Assembly: GCF_050624435.1 (NCBI RefSeq)
Contig: NC_134542.1
Span: 107,863,677 to 107,927,676 of the forward strand
Source: Tenrec ecaudatus
Lineage: Eukaryota > Chordata > Mammalia > Afrosoricida > Tenrecidae
Direction of reading: 5' to 3'
DNA length: 64,000 nucleotides
The notes under the pieces: generated by a model
The model's input: only the letters and a program-made list of their open reading frames with translations
Database searches by the model: none
What the model was told of the DNA's origin: nothing
Shown here: piece by piece, positions 1 to 12,392 of the stretch
Layout: each line of letters begins with the position of its first letter
Position numbering within the stretch: position 1 is the stretch's first letter
Program-made: the position numbers and the translations under genes

Positions 1-637
1 CTTCCAGCAATGTTGGTTTTATGAGTCTCCTTTATCTGACCATGTCCTCTTGTGAATCTCTGTGTCTGTTTCTGGCCTCAAACTAAGATCTCTGGATCTA
101 GATGATGGCTCTTTGTCTTGTTTAAGACTCAGTAAATGTTCTTAAACTATATTTGAGATTTGGGGGTCTCTTTTGTACCCTAAAGCATAACAAAGGATTA
201 AATATTTAGCAAAACTCTCCCACAAATACAATGGCAAAATCAGGATATTTCTGGAGAAATAGAAATTGAAGAAATTTGTTACAACCAGACCAAATTTACA
301 ATTCATAGAACCACGTGATTATATGACTTGGCATTTGATAAAATCCAACACATGTTCTTGATTAAAAACAACAAGAAAAAAAATAGGAGCAAAATGGAAA
401 TACCTTAACATGGTTAAGAGCATATAAAAAAACATTAATCTATTTTTGTTTCCATTAGGGCTAGAATAATTTGAAATGTAGATTGCTGGCTGCTTTGTCA
501 GCAAGATTATTTCTTCCAATCTCCAAAGTCTGAGGAATGGACTCCTTTGGGTTGATGAGTTTGTGTTTTACTACAGATAACTTGAATGTGAGTAGTAAAT
601 TATTTAATAAGTCAGCAACTGAACTTTCATTTTTTTT
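1..637. other. Unassigned AT-rich DNA
   Basis: I recognise no repeat family, gene or RNA here. The short open frames lack family resemblance and are what AT-rich noncoding DNA gives by chance. Confidence 0.5.
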
Positions 638-958
638 CTAGGTCCAGAAGAGGAAAGAAATCTCCATGCAATGCAAAGAAATCATAAGTAACTGGGAAGA
701 CATATTTAGAATTTGTATAAGCATACATGGACCTTCCTTTAGCAATCCCCAGAGTCTGATTGGAGCAATCAATTCACCTGGCTGAACCGAAGTACCTTCA
801 GTAATGGATTGACTTTCAAAAATCTCAGTGGAGGTTGCGATGGCAAGAAGTAATTTATTGAATTTAAGTTGCCTGGTGGAGACATGTCGGGTCAAAGCAG
901 ATCTAAGAAGAGCAGATAATGCATGGGAAACATAAGCATCTAAATAATGTCTCACCAC
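638..958 (-). other. Unidentified 106-codon open frame
   Basis: An uninterrupted 106-codon frame starts with ATG. Its composition is protein-like, with an L/A/S-rich N-terminal helix-like part and a hydrophobic C-terminus ending SFLFW. I cannot assign it to a family. No poly(A), promoter or convincing splice-site pair flanks it. It could be a decayed exon, a piece of a processed pseudogene, or chance. It is listed because it is the least repeat-like open frame in the first 10 kb. Confidence 0.15.
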
Positions 959-1205
959 TGTATCTGCAGGATTTTAACTATTTGGGCTGCAGCAGCCCGG
1001 CGGCTTGAAGGAAACATTGTAGCTATAGAGACAAGCTGCTGGCTGCAGTAACCTACTGGACAATAAGACCTTCCCGCCTCCAGCCTTCATGTACAAATCG
1101 GAACATCTAGGGTATGGTTAAGAAAGTCTATTGCAAAAAGCTAGGGCTTCTTTCCATGTAATTATAGTTCTCCAATCCTCCAATGCAATTTGAAATGAGT
1201 ATCAT
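959..1205. other. Unassigned DNA before the L1 tail
   Basis: No recognisable feature. A short GC-richer patch (about 985-1080) contains several CTGCAG-type words but nothing I can name. Confidence 0.4.
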
Positions 1206-1209
1206 TTGG

Positions 1210-2500
1210 AGGTATTCAAATATTTTTATTATTTTTTGCTTTGATCGTTTTCAAAATAAATCATTTTATTGGGGCTCATACAACTCTTATCACAATTCAT
1301 ACATAAATCAAGCACCCTTATACATTCGTTGCCCTCATCATTATCAAAATTTGCCTTCCACTTGGGTTCCTGGAATCAGCTCATTTTCCTTTTTTCCCTT
1401 TCCCTTCCTCCCCGTTCCCCCGTCCCTCATGAACCCTTAATAATTTATAAATTATTATTTTATCTTATCTTACACTGCCCGGCATCTCCCTTCACCCACT
1501 TTCCTATTGCCCACCCCCCAGAGAGGAGGTTATATGTAGATCCCCATAATCTGTTCCCCCTTTCTGCACCCCCTCCCCCCCATATCACTACTCTCACCAT
1601 TGGTCCTGAGGGGTTCATCTGTCCTAGATTTCCTGTGTTTCCAGATCCCAACTGTACCACTGTGCAACCTCTGGTATAACAAGGTTTGCAAGGTAGAATT
1701 GGGGTCATGATAGTTGGAGGGGAGGAAGCGTTTAAGAAATAGAGGAAGGTTGTGAGTTTCATTATTGCTACACTGAACCCTGAGTGACTCATCTCCTCTC
1801 CACTAGCCCTTTGCAAGGGATGTCTAGCTGTCTACAGATGGGCATTGGGTCCCTATCATGCACTCCCTTCATTCATGATAATATGATTTTCCCCCCACCT
1901 TTGTTGCTTGAAACCTGGTTCCCTCACCCCTGCATGATCACACATGTTGGTGTGCTGCTTCCTTGTGGGCTTTGTTACTTCTGGGCTAGATGTCCGCTTG
2001 TTTACGTTCAAGCCTTTAAGTTCCCAGATGCTATATCTCTTAATAGCTGGGGACCATCAGCCTTCTTTACCACTCTTACTTATGCACACATTCGTCTTCA
2101 GCATTTATGTGGGGAAGGTGATCACATCATGATGGCTTTTGTTCTTTGGTGTCTGCAACTTTATCCCTTCAACACCTCGTGTTCACTTAGGCTTGTGTGC
2201 TTCTTCCCTGTGGGCTTGGTTGCTTCCGAGCTAGATGGCCGCTTGCTTGCCTTCAAGCCTTTAAGACCCAAGACACTATATATTTTTGATAGCTGGGCAC
2301 AATCAGCTTTCTTCATCATGTTTGCTTATGCACACGTTTGTCTTCGGCGATCATGTCAGGAAGGTGGGCATCATAGAATTACCATTTAGCTGAGCAAGGT
2401 GCTATTGTATTGAGGGAGTGTTCACGAGGTGGTCCAATGTCCACCTGCTACCCTAATACTGAACCTATAAATATATGCACCTAGGTCTATTTCCCCCATA
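1210..2500 (-). mobile_element. L1 LINE 3' UTR, inverted, 5'-truncated
   Basis: Read on the minus strand, this ends with the L1 tail seen at 47.6 kb ('cccctaataaaatgatt', here complementary to 'aatcattttattgggg' near 1255-1278). It then follows the same 3' UTR backwards, block by block. It carries two copies of the block with 'gtgtgcttcttcc..gggct..ttgcttc..gctagatgg' (near 1945 and 2190). This matches the tandem duplication in the full-length L1. No ORF2 sequence is present, so the copy is 5'-truncated. Several apparent open frames inside it are 3' UTR, not genes. Confidence 0.85.
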
Positions 2501-2502
2501 AA

Positions 2503-2625
2503 GGCCCCTGGTGTCATAGTGGTTATGGGTTGGGCTGCTGAACACAAAGTCAAAAGCTCGAAACCACCTGCCCCTTGTAGGGAAGCATGAGACTTTCTAC
2601 TCTGATCAAATATTTTTTATAGGGG
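2503..2625 (+). mobile_element. AfroSINE, partial
   Basis: The head 'gcccctggtgtcatagtggtta' region and the B-box-like 'aaagctcgaaaccacc' segment identify a tRNA-derived AfroSINE in sense orientation. The 3' half is missing or very diverged. It abuts the inverted L1 tail, so it probably inserted at or near that element's edge. Confidence 0.75.
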
Positions 2626-3100
2626 TTGGACTAAAAAGGGAAAGTTAGAAACTCAAGTTACGCAGTGTCTGCAAAGTCCCAGAAACCATGTCATTGATTC
2701 TTAGTCTGGGAGATAAGAGAAGCAAAAGTAGCTTACTTATACTTAGAATCAATAGAAATGCTTTCTGGAAAAATGAAATGAGATATACTGGGTTAATTAC
2801 AGCTTTGCTCTAGAAATCTTATGATTTCTGATAGCTAAATCATTTAATATTATTGTATTATCATCATTGCAGGGTTCCTGGGACTTTGTGAAAGCCATCA
2901 ATATATTCTAATATTTTAATTAATTAATTCATTCATTTTATTGTTAATTGTAAGAGTGGTAAATCCGCATGGGCAATTTGAGAGACATGATCAGTCAATT
3001 TAGTAAAATTCTGGGGCATTACAGTCCAGGAAACTGTAGGTTTTCCAGGTGAGGACAAATAGTCTCTCACTTGGTCAGTGTATAAAATGATATGATATGA
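2626..3100. other. Unassigned AT-rich DNA
   Basis: No recognisable repeat, gene or RNA. Confidence 0.4.
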
Positions 3101-3330
3101 AATTATATGATAATAATTTATAAGATAATAATTTATAAAATATCAAGCGTTCGTGAGGTAGGGGAGGATGAGGAGCTGATACCAAGGGCTTACATAGAAA
3201 GCAAATGTTTTGAGAATGATGATGGCAACAAATGTACAAATGTGCTTGACACAATGTATGTATGTATGATTGTGTTAAGAGTTGTAGGAGCCCCCAATAA
3301 AGTGATTAAAAAATATTGTCTCTCAACCGG
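3101..3330 (+). mobile_element. L1 LINE 3' tail, sense
   Basis: About 230 bp of the L1 3' end: a polypurine-rich stretch, 'gcaaatgttttgagaatgatga', then 'aagagttgtagga..ccccaataaagtgatt' and a short A-run. This is the same tail as the full-length element at 47.4-47.6 kb. It begins with a short direct repeat of 'gataataatttata' (about 3107-3138). It is severely 5'-truncated. Confidence 0.8.
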
Positions 3331-4265
3331 GCAGGAATAATGAAAAGGGTGCTATAATGTAAATTACTGTGAAATGTGTGGCATCTGTGGGAGCTTAAAT
3401 ACAAGCAGGGCCAATAACTTACAAGAAAAGGTTCTCATTCATTGACATTTATGAAATGATGTGTTATTGGACACCAGACAGAGGCAAGACCCCTTGAATA
3501 TAATTTTGCAATGATAAAGTTTGTGTCACTGAACAACCATCCACTAATATTTGCACGACTAGTTTTCCTGGAAACATTGCGGTATGAACAAGGAAGCAGA
3601 AGGACACCCGCCGGCTTTGTGGGTTTTGCCAGCTAGCCGATGTAGAAGATTAGCTCGGAATAATCCATAAACAAACAAAAATGACAGGAGTCTGGCTGGT
3701 AGCTTTGGCAGGCACCTCTCCTTATGCTACATCCCTAAGATCTTTTGAATCCACTCACTCATGTTCTCCCAGTGTAGTGAGTTACCTAAATAATCCTAGC
3801 ACATTTTGTGTCTTTATTTTTAAAGAAATGTGGCTATTCTCAATAGCTTTAAATGGCTTACAGGCAAGGGGTTTAAAATGTGATTTTCTCAGTTTGAGAA
3901 AATGAACCAGACTTACCCTTTGCCAATACTTGCATAGAAAATCATGCTGCCCATCTGGTTGGTGGTTACATTAAGAGACCACCATTCTACTTTTCAGTGT
4001 CATATACTGTTCTTGGTCAATGCTTTTTGTGAGAATGTAGCATGTAAACTTGGAAACCTCCTGCACCCAGAGGGCCCCTGACACAAGCAGAGACCATACT
4101 GAGGCAACGGGCAGCAGCCGACAGTGGAATTGGTGTGGAAAATAGCATGGCTCGTTATTTCAGTTGTAACAGTCGTGATGGCTTCAAACTCTAATTTTCA
4201 TTCTCTGTCTGAAGAAGAAGTGTATGTCTTTCTTCTCTCCCATACACTCTAATACTTCTCATGCA
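3331..4265. other. Unassigned DNA
   Basis: Nothing recognisable. A 74-codon open frame at 3681-3905 has no family signature and I treat it as chance. Confidence 0.4.
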
Positions 4266-4267
4266 TT

Positions 4268-4745
4268 GTCTTTGGCTGTGTTCTTTACAGAAGCAGAACT
4301 AGCTATAGATATTTCTGCATCTATAGTTATACAAAGTACCAGCCACTTCATGGGAGAATGATGGAGCCTGTTTTACTCCCAACACAGTGACAGTCTCAGA
4401 AACTCACAGGGGCCATGCTACCCTGCCCTATAGGGTTGCTATGAGTTGGCATCAGTTCAATGGCATTGAGTTTAATGTTTTTAGCAAAATATTTATAAAA
4501 TTGGTTATCATCATGATCTACTGAGGTTTATATCAAGGAAATGACTCACACAGTTGTAATGGCAGACAAGCCCCAGGTCTGTGGTTCCGATGCGAGGTTG
4601 GAGACATCTCTACTTGGCTTCAGAAGCAAATGGACACAAGATCAGCAGGAAGACAGTAAGCTTGTGGCTGCGGTGGCAAGTCAATTTGAGGTCAGCAGGT
4701 GAGGTTTGTGGCTGCAGAGGAGAATTAATTAAAGGTCAACAGGAA
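4268..4745 (+). repeat. Older R500-related repeat with AfroSINE inside
   Basis: It begins 'tgtgttctttacagaagcagaacta', a diverged form of the R500 start 'tgtgttagtctgggt..agagaaacaaa'. After the SINE it continues with 'tatatcaaggaaatgactcacacag', 'gacaagccccaggt' and 'caggaagac'. The SINE at 4337-4485 splits it. It sits directly before a younger R500 copy in the same orientation. Confidence 0.5.
4337..4485 (+). mobile_element. AfroSINE, 5'-truncated, sense
   Basis: It contains the 3' two-thirds of the SINE: 'ccacttcatgggagaa', 'agtctcagaaactcacaggggc', 'ccctatagggttgctatgagttggcatcagtt', 'ggcattgagttt'. It is nested in an older R500-like repeat. Confidence 0.8.
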
Positions 4746-4773
4746 GATGGCTGACAGTTGAAAACTCCCGGGA

Positions 4774-5291
4774 TGTGTTAGTCTGGGTACTTTAGAGAAA
4801 TAAACCCACAGAAACGCAAGTATAAGAGAGAGTTTTATATAAAGGTTAAGTGTGCATCAAGAAAACATCCCAACCCACTGCTGCCCAAACCCACAAGTCC
4901 AATATTAACTCAAAAGTCCACCACCAATCCACAGAGTCCTCCTCCATCTCACAAAACACATGCTATGATGCCTACTGCAGGAGAAAGTGGGATCAGTGAA
5001 CATTTAAGCATCTCAGTGCTTGCACGGGTCTCCACACGGCTGCTCCAGCACCCAGGGTTGCATAGGGGTAGGTCCATGTGGCTTCTCCTCAGGGATGTCT
5101 TGCAGAAAGTGAGCTTTGTCAGCTAAAGCAGGGAACTGGTTAAGGTAGCTGCACCCTGGTCTGACCATCACAAAGCAAGAGACCTGAGAACTTGAAAGGT
5201 GAGGCTCACTGAGCCATTTATCCCTCTGCTCTTCAATTAACCCCACATGTGTTTATTGGCCAGGTTGGCACCATAAACTAACTACCTCACA
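4774..5291 (+). repeat. R500 repeat, full-length copy, sense
   Basis: A 518-bp copy of an interspersed family found at least eight times in this window. It starts 'tgtgttagtctgggtacttt' followed by 'agagaaataaa'. It passes through 'aacccactgctgcccaa', 'gcatctcagtgcttgcac' and 'ctccagcacccagggttgc', and ends 'ggttggcaccataaactaac' plus 'tacctcaca'. The TG..CA termini and ~0.5 kb length would fit a solo LTR. I see no clear target duplication or poly(A) signal, so the class is undecided. It has no coding capacity. Confidence 0.7.
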
Positions 5292-8200
5292 GGATAAGCA
5301 GGCAATGTAACAGGCCTTTGGGCTGGCATAGTGAGTGAATCCAAGCTGTGAAGGTCAGCTGACAGGTGGCCTACCCCACCCGGGATCAGAAAGCAATAGA
5401 GCAGGCCGTTGACTCAATTCCAAAGAATGGGAGGTCAACAAGTCAGATGCAAGATACTGACACAGCAGAAAGAAAACAAGCTTTTCCACAGCATATATAT
5501 TTTGGAAACAGGCTACACCCTCGAGAGTATCTCATCATTGGTGATGACTGGGTTTTATCCATCAAACCAGTGAGAGTAAGGACCAGCCAAATTGATACAA
5601 AACCTTACCTATCACAGGCAAAACTTCTTTTAATATATTGTTATTCATTTCAAATTTATTGGTTCCTGGCAGGAAGTTTAACTGCATTACATGAATGAAA
5701 TCCCATTAGACTTCCATAAAATAGGCTAATCAAGAAAATTGAGGCATATTTATAAACCATACAAACAGGGACATTGGGATTAGAATTTAAGACATTCTCC
5801 ACTCTTTGCCTTAACATGTAGCTCCCAAACTACTGTCTGGATGCTGGTAGCTACTTAAAATAGCCAAGAACATATTGTTGAAGGGGCTCTGGGTAGGTGT
5901 TAGGCACTATGTTCTGGCCAAATTTAGAATTGGAAAATTCCCTACCAATTGACTAATTTTTCCTGCTTTCTTACTAGAGCAATGCCTACTCATGGTGCTT
6001 TTATTATTCAGTGTTGTTTGCTGTTAAATTTTTGCCATGGTACATTGTAAAACGAATTCTCTGATATTCTAAAACTGAAAATTCTAGTTAGTACTCTGAA
6101 AGGTGATAAAGTAATCCAGTGTATATCAATCACATATCTCCTTTGAACAAGGCATCAGGAATCAATGGAAAAACCTTAAAATATGTTCTTTCAACTAGAC
6201 CTGCATATTTATGCAGCGGAGACTTTCAACAGAGCTTTAACTTCAGAGCAAATGTTGCTAAATCCTGGTTAGGTTGTCTCTTCTGAAAAGCACGGACTGT
6301 ATTTCAAGGCATGCTTCCACCCCGGTCCTCTCAGCTTCTTCACCTGAGCCCTCCCTGTCTGCTCCCCCTGGATACGCTAGCAGAAACACTTGGGCAGAAA
6401 GCAACTGGAGTTTGTTTAAAGATCAACATTTTAAGTGGTTTACAAGTTACTTTTGTGGATCTGGTTCATCAAGTCATTTCTGTTTCTGCTTAAAACACAC
6501 AAATCCAAATATACACCAATAGACAGTAAAATAAATCAAATAACATACATTCAGTCCTTTCCAAGACCCCTGAACGAAACAAATGCAACACTAAAAGCAA
6601 CGGACAAGTACTTTTCTGGCTTTTCCAGCTTGTTTATTTATCAGTCTTGAAATCACTTTAGGAAGGAAAAAGAATGTACTGCGAACACTTCCATTTCAAC
6701 AAGATAGCTAGCTGGTCTGTACTAAGTAGCATCAGCAAGATAAATACAGAAAATAGCTCTAAATGGAGAAATTTAACTGTGAGAATTTGAAGGGAAGTGA
6801 TACATTTCTAAGAAACAGGCTGAGACTGGGGGGAGCGGGGGAGCGGGAGGAGATAATTACTCTCCTGTTTCCCAGGAGAAAAAAGGACTAGAAAGGAAAA
6901 CAAAACAGTGGCTTCTTTATAATATAAATGATTAAAAGCATTAGGTTGCTTCTTTGACAGGTTGCTCATTTTAATCATTAATTTCTCATTTTTAATCTAG
7001 CTATCAGTGAGTACACAAATGCATGTGTTTAGCTATTATAATCGAAACATTAACTGCATGAAAAAGATTAACATGCTCTCTCCACCTAACCAGATTATCA
7101 ATATTATTCAACCACTGTTAGTCCTGCCTCCTCTTTGAAGTACCTAAGTGTGGATTTCAAATCCCAGGCAATAGATATAGATGTTCCACTAGGCAGTAGC
7201 TGACAAGCACTGATCTCGAGCTGTAGACGCCTTGTTCAGTCCCTGTAGGAACTAGTCTTCAGCCTACTTCTCCTCGCTCACTGGCAGCATTTGCTCCATT
7301 CACTCTCCTCTTCACAGGAAGCTTTACATATGGACACACACACATATATTTTGTTTTTCTTACTGATCCTCCTCCTGCTCATTCTTCCTCTTCTTATTTC
7401 ATCTCACAAATACAAGTGATGCTCTTCATGCCTTAGATAACCTGCAGCTGTTATCAGCCCTGGACTTCTTTTATGAAAGAGATAAATGAACTTCATTCGT
7501 ATTCAATGAAATTTTCAATTCTCTTAATAGCCACGGGACATAGACTCTGTTGTACAAAAAATTAATCATGGGTCATTGAGAACAAGTGGGGAAAGTGCTA
7601 CAGTTTTTGTAGCTTGACTTGTGGGATAGGTTTGGCTGGGAGAGACAATCAGGTGGACGCAGATGCCAAAGAGCAACGAGTAGGAAGATGAGGTCCTCTG
7701 GGCTGATCACATTCACCGAGACGAGTTGCTCACAGAAGGCTGATGCAAGGCAAACTTTTTCTCTCTGTGTCTTTCACCACGGGAATCCAGAGAATAAAGT
7801 TCAATTCTACCCTTCATAAAAAACTTTAAAAATCCAGAGTGAGGCACTCACGGACTGATATGAAGCCTACGAATTTCCATTAAGGATAAAAACAGTCTCA
7901 ATAATCAACAATTGCAACTGTAACATTCAGCTTCCATATTCAAATTCAAGGCATACAGTAACTATTGCTCTACATCCACTGAGCTCTTAGTTATGGGCAG
8001 AAAACAGAGAGAAGTGGGGGAAGACAGTGTGAAAGTGTTCCAATAATAACGTTTCCCTACCCCACAGGAGTACTTTTTCAGTGCCTTACTTACCTCCGCT
8101 GCCCTAGCAGAGATCGCACGAATGGGTGATTTTAAAGCACATCATTGCCGCCTCACAATTCTACAGGCGAGAAGTCCAAATCAGGTGTTAAGCATGTTGG

Positions 8201-8565
8201 TTCCTCCAATAAACCTCTCCCTTAATTTCCAGTCTCTACTATCAATTCTTAAAATCAAAAACAATGATGATCTTCACACATCAGCTGTCTTCCCCTGTGT
8301 GCATGTCTCTGTGCCTTTTCGGATCTTTGATACTCAGAAGGGATTGTATTTACAATCCACCCTAAAATGAACCACTCTAACTTCAATTGATTAATTGACT
8401 TTATTACATTATATTATAGAGAGTAATATGTTTTACCCAATGATCTAATCATATGTCAACACTCCATGGCAGCAGCTAGACTAGTATTTGGTCAAAACAC
8501 TGGGAACCACAGCCTACACATATGTTGACACATAAAATTCAACTTTACAGTAAACACTCTGAGGT
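5292..8565. other. Unassigned DNA
   Basis: About 3.3 kb in which I recognise no transposon family or gene. It includes a G-rich patch (6826-6850) and a stretch around 7610-7820 ending 'gagaataaagttcaattc' that faintly resembles an LTR end but cannot be supported. Open frames of 60-110 codons here (for example 5366-5698) show no family signature. Confidence 0.4.
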
Positions 8566-8570
8566 AGTCA

Positions 8571-9071
8571 CCTAATCTGATGTCAATTTAAGGATTAAGT
8601 GTGCAGGGGTGGAGTCTAGGCTGTCAATCTGGAGATAGCCAATGAGACTTTTGTGTGGGCAGAGCTTTCTCCCAAGAATTCTGGGAAATCTGCTACTTCC
8701 TCCTTGGAGGCAGGAGACACCTCTCTCTCTCTCTTCTTAGTTCCCTGGGAGACATTTCAGCTCACTAGACCTCTGAAGCTGGGGAAGCCACGTAGAAATC
8801 CCTGCCAGCACTGAGATGCTTACGTCATGGATCCAAAAACTTTCTACCCACTGGCCTGTGAGCATTCGGCATCATTGCATATGTTTCGTGAGTCTGAAGT
8901 GAACTTTGTGCATTGCTGTCAAACATATGGGATAATGTCGTACTTATGGACTTGACCTGGACTGGGCTGGGATATTTTCTCAATGTTCAATTGCTCTTGT
9001 ATATAAATCTCTTTCTTATATACATATGTGTGTCCATGGATATGTTTCTCTAGTCTACCCAGACTAACACA
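8571..9071 (-). repeat. R500 repeat, inverted copy
   Basis: The right end 'tctctagtctacccagact' plus 'aacaca' is the reverse complement of the R500 start. The left end 'gaggtagtcacctaatctga' corresponds to the R500 3' end. The middle carries 'cagcactgagatgctta', complementary to 'gcatctcagtgctgg'. The copy is nearly complete (501 bp) with a CT-microsatellite at about 8720-8738. Confidence 0.7.
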
Positions 9072-9230
9072 CAACCACATTCATCAACAAGCACTAATAT
9101 CATATTAGCCACTTAAGCTGCAATGGAACCTGAGAAATGTACTGCTTTAGTCGATCACGTGATTCAATGTGATGAAATAGTAAACCATTCATAAAACAAA
9201 AGCAGAAGCATACACTTTCAGTAAGTGTGG

Positions 9231-9727
9231 CAGTTGCATAAACACCTGTCAACTGGCAAAGAGTGAAGCCTCACCTGTCAATCAGGTTGCAGCTTGATGA
9301 CCTCATTTGGAGGAGCTTTGGAAATACATAGCTCACTGGAGGCCAGGTGTACACTACTCACTCTGCTTGTCTTCCTGCTGACAAGCCACAAGCAGACCCC
9401 AGATGGAACCAGAGCCCTGGAGCTGGAGGAGCCACATGGAGACCCAGGCCAGTGCTGAGATGGTTCCACCACCGTGCATCCACAAGACTTTCCTCCCACT
9501 GGCCTGTGATCTTCCTGCATTCGGTGTTATTGCATGTGCTGTGTGAGTCTGAAGAGGAAATTATAGACTGGTAGTGGACATATGGGCTAATATTGAACTT
9601 AAGTACTTAATCTAGACTGGGCTGGGATGTTTTCTCAATATACAATTATTCTTTGATATCAAATTCTCTATTATACACATATGGGTGTCTATGAATTTGT
9701 TTCTCTAGTCAAACCCGAACTAACACA
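9231..9727 (-). repeat. R500 repeat, inverted copy
   Basis: It ends 'tttctctagtcaaacccgaa' plus 'ctaacaca', complementary to the R500 start. Internal landmarks are 'agtgctgagatggttcca', 'ctggcctgtgatcttcctgc' and 'gctgggatgttttctcaa'. It lies about 160 bp from another copy in the same orientation. Open frames on either strand here are repeat sequence. Confidence 0.7.
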
Positions 9728-9784
9728 GTAAGAAACTAATAATCTCTCTTAAAAATTTTATGTGCTGAAAAAAATTAATGAGCT

Positions 9785-10230
9785 CCAAACTCATTGCCAA
9801 CGAGTCAGTTCTGACTCAGCCCCCTAGCAGCTCACTGTACCCTGCACACCAGCAGGGCTCCTTCTGCACTTCACATGGGCAATAAGTGTAATGTGATGAA
9901 CACTCTGTTTCCCCTGAAGTTTTGCACTGTGTGGAAAGTTGGTTATCCAAAGTATTGTCTTTGGGAGGCTCTGATTCACAGAGACCTTCACAGAGTAATA
10001 GAATGAAATGCCGCCTCTCATGCACCATCCTGAAAATGGTTGGTTACTGTGCTTGGCCTCATTGTTGTTGCCGGTGTGCGAATTCGACAAGGTGAAGGTC
10101 TTTCTTGTATTGCTGGCCCTTTATGTTTCCAAGTCTGATATCTATCTGCCCCCAGGTTTGTCCCTCCTGATAACCTATCCAAAGTACATAGGACAAATCT
10201 CATGGTCAAGATGTTTGTTCACAAGTTTCT
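9785..10230 (-). mobile_element. RTE LINE 3' end, inverted
   Basis: It begins 'aaactcattgccaacgagtc' and 'gttctgactcagcc', the complement of the shared RTE/AfroSINE tail. It then runs into 'ttgttgccggtgtgcgaatt', 'tttatgtttccaagtctgat' and 'ccaaagtacataggacaa', the RTE 3' coding region in reverse. The collinear RTE at 15.1-15.4 kb has the same order of blocks. Confidence 0.65.
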
Positions 10231-12392
10231 GTAACTTCTGTCAGCAAAGGAGGCTGTGGGAACCCCAGTGGTTCTGGGGAAACGGCAGCTTTCCTTCCTC
10301 CCATAACACGTGCTTAAAAGTGGGCTGGATTGTTTTCTGGTCTCCAATTCTTGTCACCTCACCACGTCTGTTAGAAGAATGTGTCAAGTGGCTTGCCCTG
10401 CCTCCCATTGAATAAATTACTCCTCTAACAATTCAAAGCTGACCATGTAACTTCAGAGAGTTATGACTGTAATCCTGAAGTGGCACACGTTTATTCTTTG
10501 AGGAAGATTTAAACGCCATTGCTTATTTCCACCACATATCTTGAGCCTCCTCTCCCCCGACTTTGTCATAGGAATGTCATTGCACATATGTGTCTCTTCC
10601 ATATGTGTGTCCTGGGAGAAGATATGTAGAACAAAGGCAAAGCTTACTTATACTTGCCAATAGATAATGTACAGAACTAAATTGATTTTATTACAATTGT
10701 AGGTCATTCATAATTTAGGGTTATTTATTTCTGCAGCATAATTTTGTGAGCGCTGGTTCATTCCTACACCAATAAATTAATTCTAAAGTACAAGTATTCA
10801 AATACAATTCAGCTTTTGTTTGGAGGGTTATCTGATGGCTCTGACCTTGGTTGATAAACATGCTCTAAGTGGTCACATGTCTCTCATGGGCATCTTTTTC
10901 CTTTTCCTGCAAGTGAGTTTCATTCCACCAGCTCAGACCCTGCATCTGCTGCATTTGTCGTGTATCATGCCCCCCGTTATTTTCCACACGCGCCAGATGA
11001 GAATAGGGAACATAAAAGGCTTGCTCCGCCCCGCCTTTCCTTTTTCTAATGTGACTTCTCATCCTTTCTACAAAACTCACCCATTTAAAAAGAAACAAGG
11101 AGGGAAGCAGAGAGGAAATCAAGCAGAGGGCATTCAAGCGGGACTTTCATTCATTCAAAAGGAGTCGAACTAAATAAAAGTTGCCTGGGGAAGAGTAAAA
11201 ATTCGATTTTCCCTCACTGAATCCTACCACATTGTTTGAACATGCCTTCAAACACCTAATAAATGATTTTGCTGCAACTAATTAAAAAGTAAGGAGCACA
11301 TAGCCTATTTCTAGCTTTAGGGGAAGGGGGAATTAAATAAACTTTCTTTTGAAAAAAATCTGTATGACTTGGCAAGGTACATTTTAGCAAAATTCAGAAC
11401 AACTACATTTAATGTATATAAAATAGATAATTTTATGGAAAGCAAATTAGGGGCATTAGGTATAATCATTTTACTTGCTATATATATTTATTTTCCCAAC
11501 AGTGATTCAACCTCAGTAATTTAATCCTCATGTTCTTTGCTAATTTTAGAAGTAAAATTAGTTACAACAAAGGTAAAAAAAGAAATCTAGGATTAGAAGA
11601 TTTTACTCATTTATTAAAAATTGAAACTATATGCTCTTGAAAAAAATGCTTCCTAGCGAAGACGTATAATGGAAGGACAAAAAAAGGACCCAGCAACAAA
11701 AACCAAACGAAACAGAGAAAAGCCACAATCTAAAAGAAAGCAGAAACTGTTAAAGAGAAAGGAATAAATTAAAAACGGGTCAAGGTGTTATAATCCAACC
11801 TAACTAGAATTTACATTACAATGATCTTTGTCTAATAATAAGGCTATTCACATTCCTAGACTATGGTCAGTAGGGATTCCCAAAGACTCAATCCACATCA
11901 GGACCTTCCAAATGGATTTGGGGTTTCAATTATAATCCATAATATTTCTCAAACTCTGTGTTTAGAATTGAAGCCCTGCTACTATTCCCTGTTCTCGGTT
12001 TGAATTTCATTCTTTACAATCTTCGGATCACACCGATGGGTTGCTTTTTTCCACGTGGTTTTAGTTGGCTCCACACCTAGATAGGGGCTGGTCCCCAGAT
12101 GCTCTTTTTCCTAAAAGCCGCACCATTTGACTTGTTCGCTGCACGTTGTTATAGCACCCATATCTTCAGTGATCTCCTCACAATGAGGAGTAACAAGCAG
12201 GGCCAAGTTATAAGAAGTACCGGTAACTGCTTTTATATTAGGACTATGATGAAGTGTGAGCCCTAAATCCCTTCATAAATCTGTGCTTTATTACATGTCC
12301 CTGTTTCACTTTAAAGAAATATGATGTGGCATTTTTAATAAAAAATAATTACCTATATACTCCAGTATAAGCAGAGTTTTTCAGCATAATTT
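10231..12392. other. Unassigned DNA
   Basis: About 2.2 kb with no element I can name. The part from 11.64 to 12.29 kb has an A-rich start followed by a mixed-composition block and could be an unrecognised repeat. The 117-codon and 90-codon overlapping opposite-strand frames near 10,820-11,173 are mutually exclusive and show no family signature. Confidence 0.4.

Noticed and set aside
1269..2389. Long open frames (136 and 201 codons on +, 118 codons on -)
   Set aside because: All lie in an inverted L1 3' UTR whose copies elsewhere are noncoding. Open frames on both strands overlap.
8571..9727. Inverted-repeat DNA transposon bounded by TGTGTTAG/CTAACACA
   Set aside because: The apparent inverted ends belong to copies in different orientations. 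A single R500 copy has that sequence at one end only.
10008..10415. 135-codon plus-strand frame
   Set aside because: Its first half is antisense to an RTE 3' end, and overlapping minus-strand frames exist. There is no family signature.
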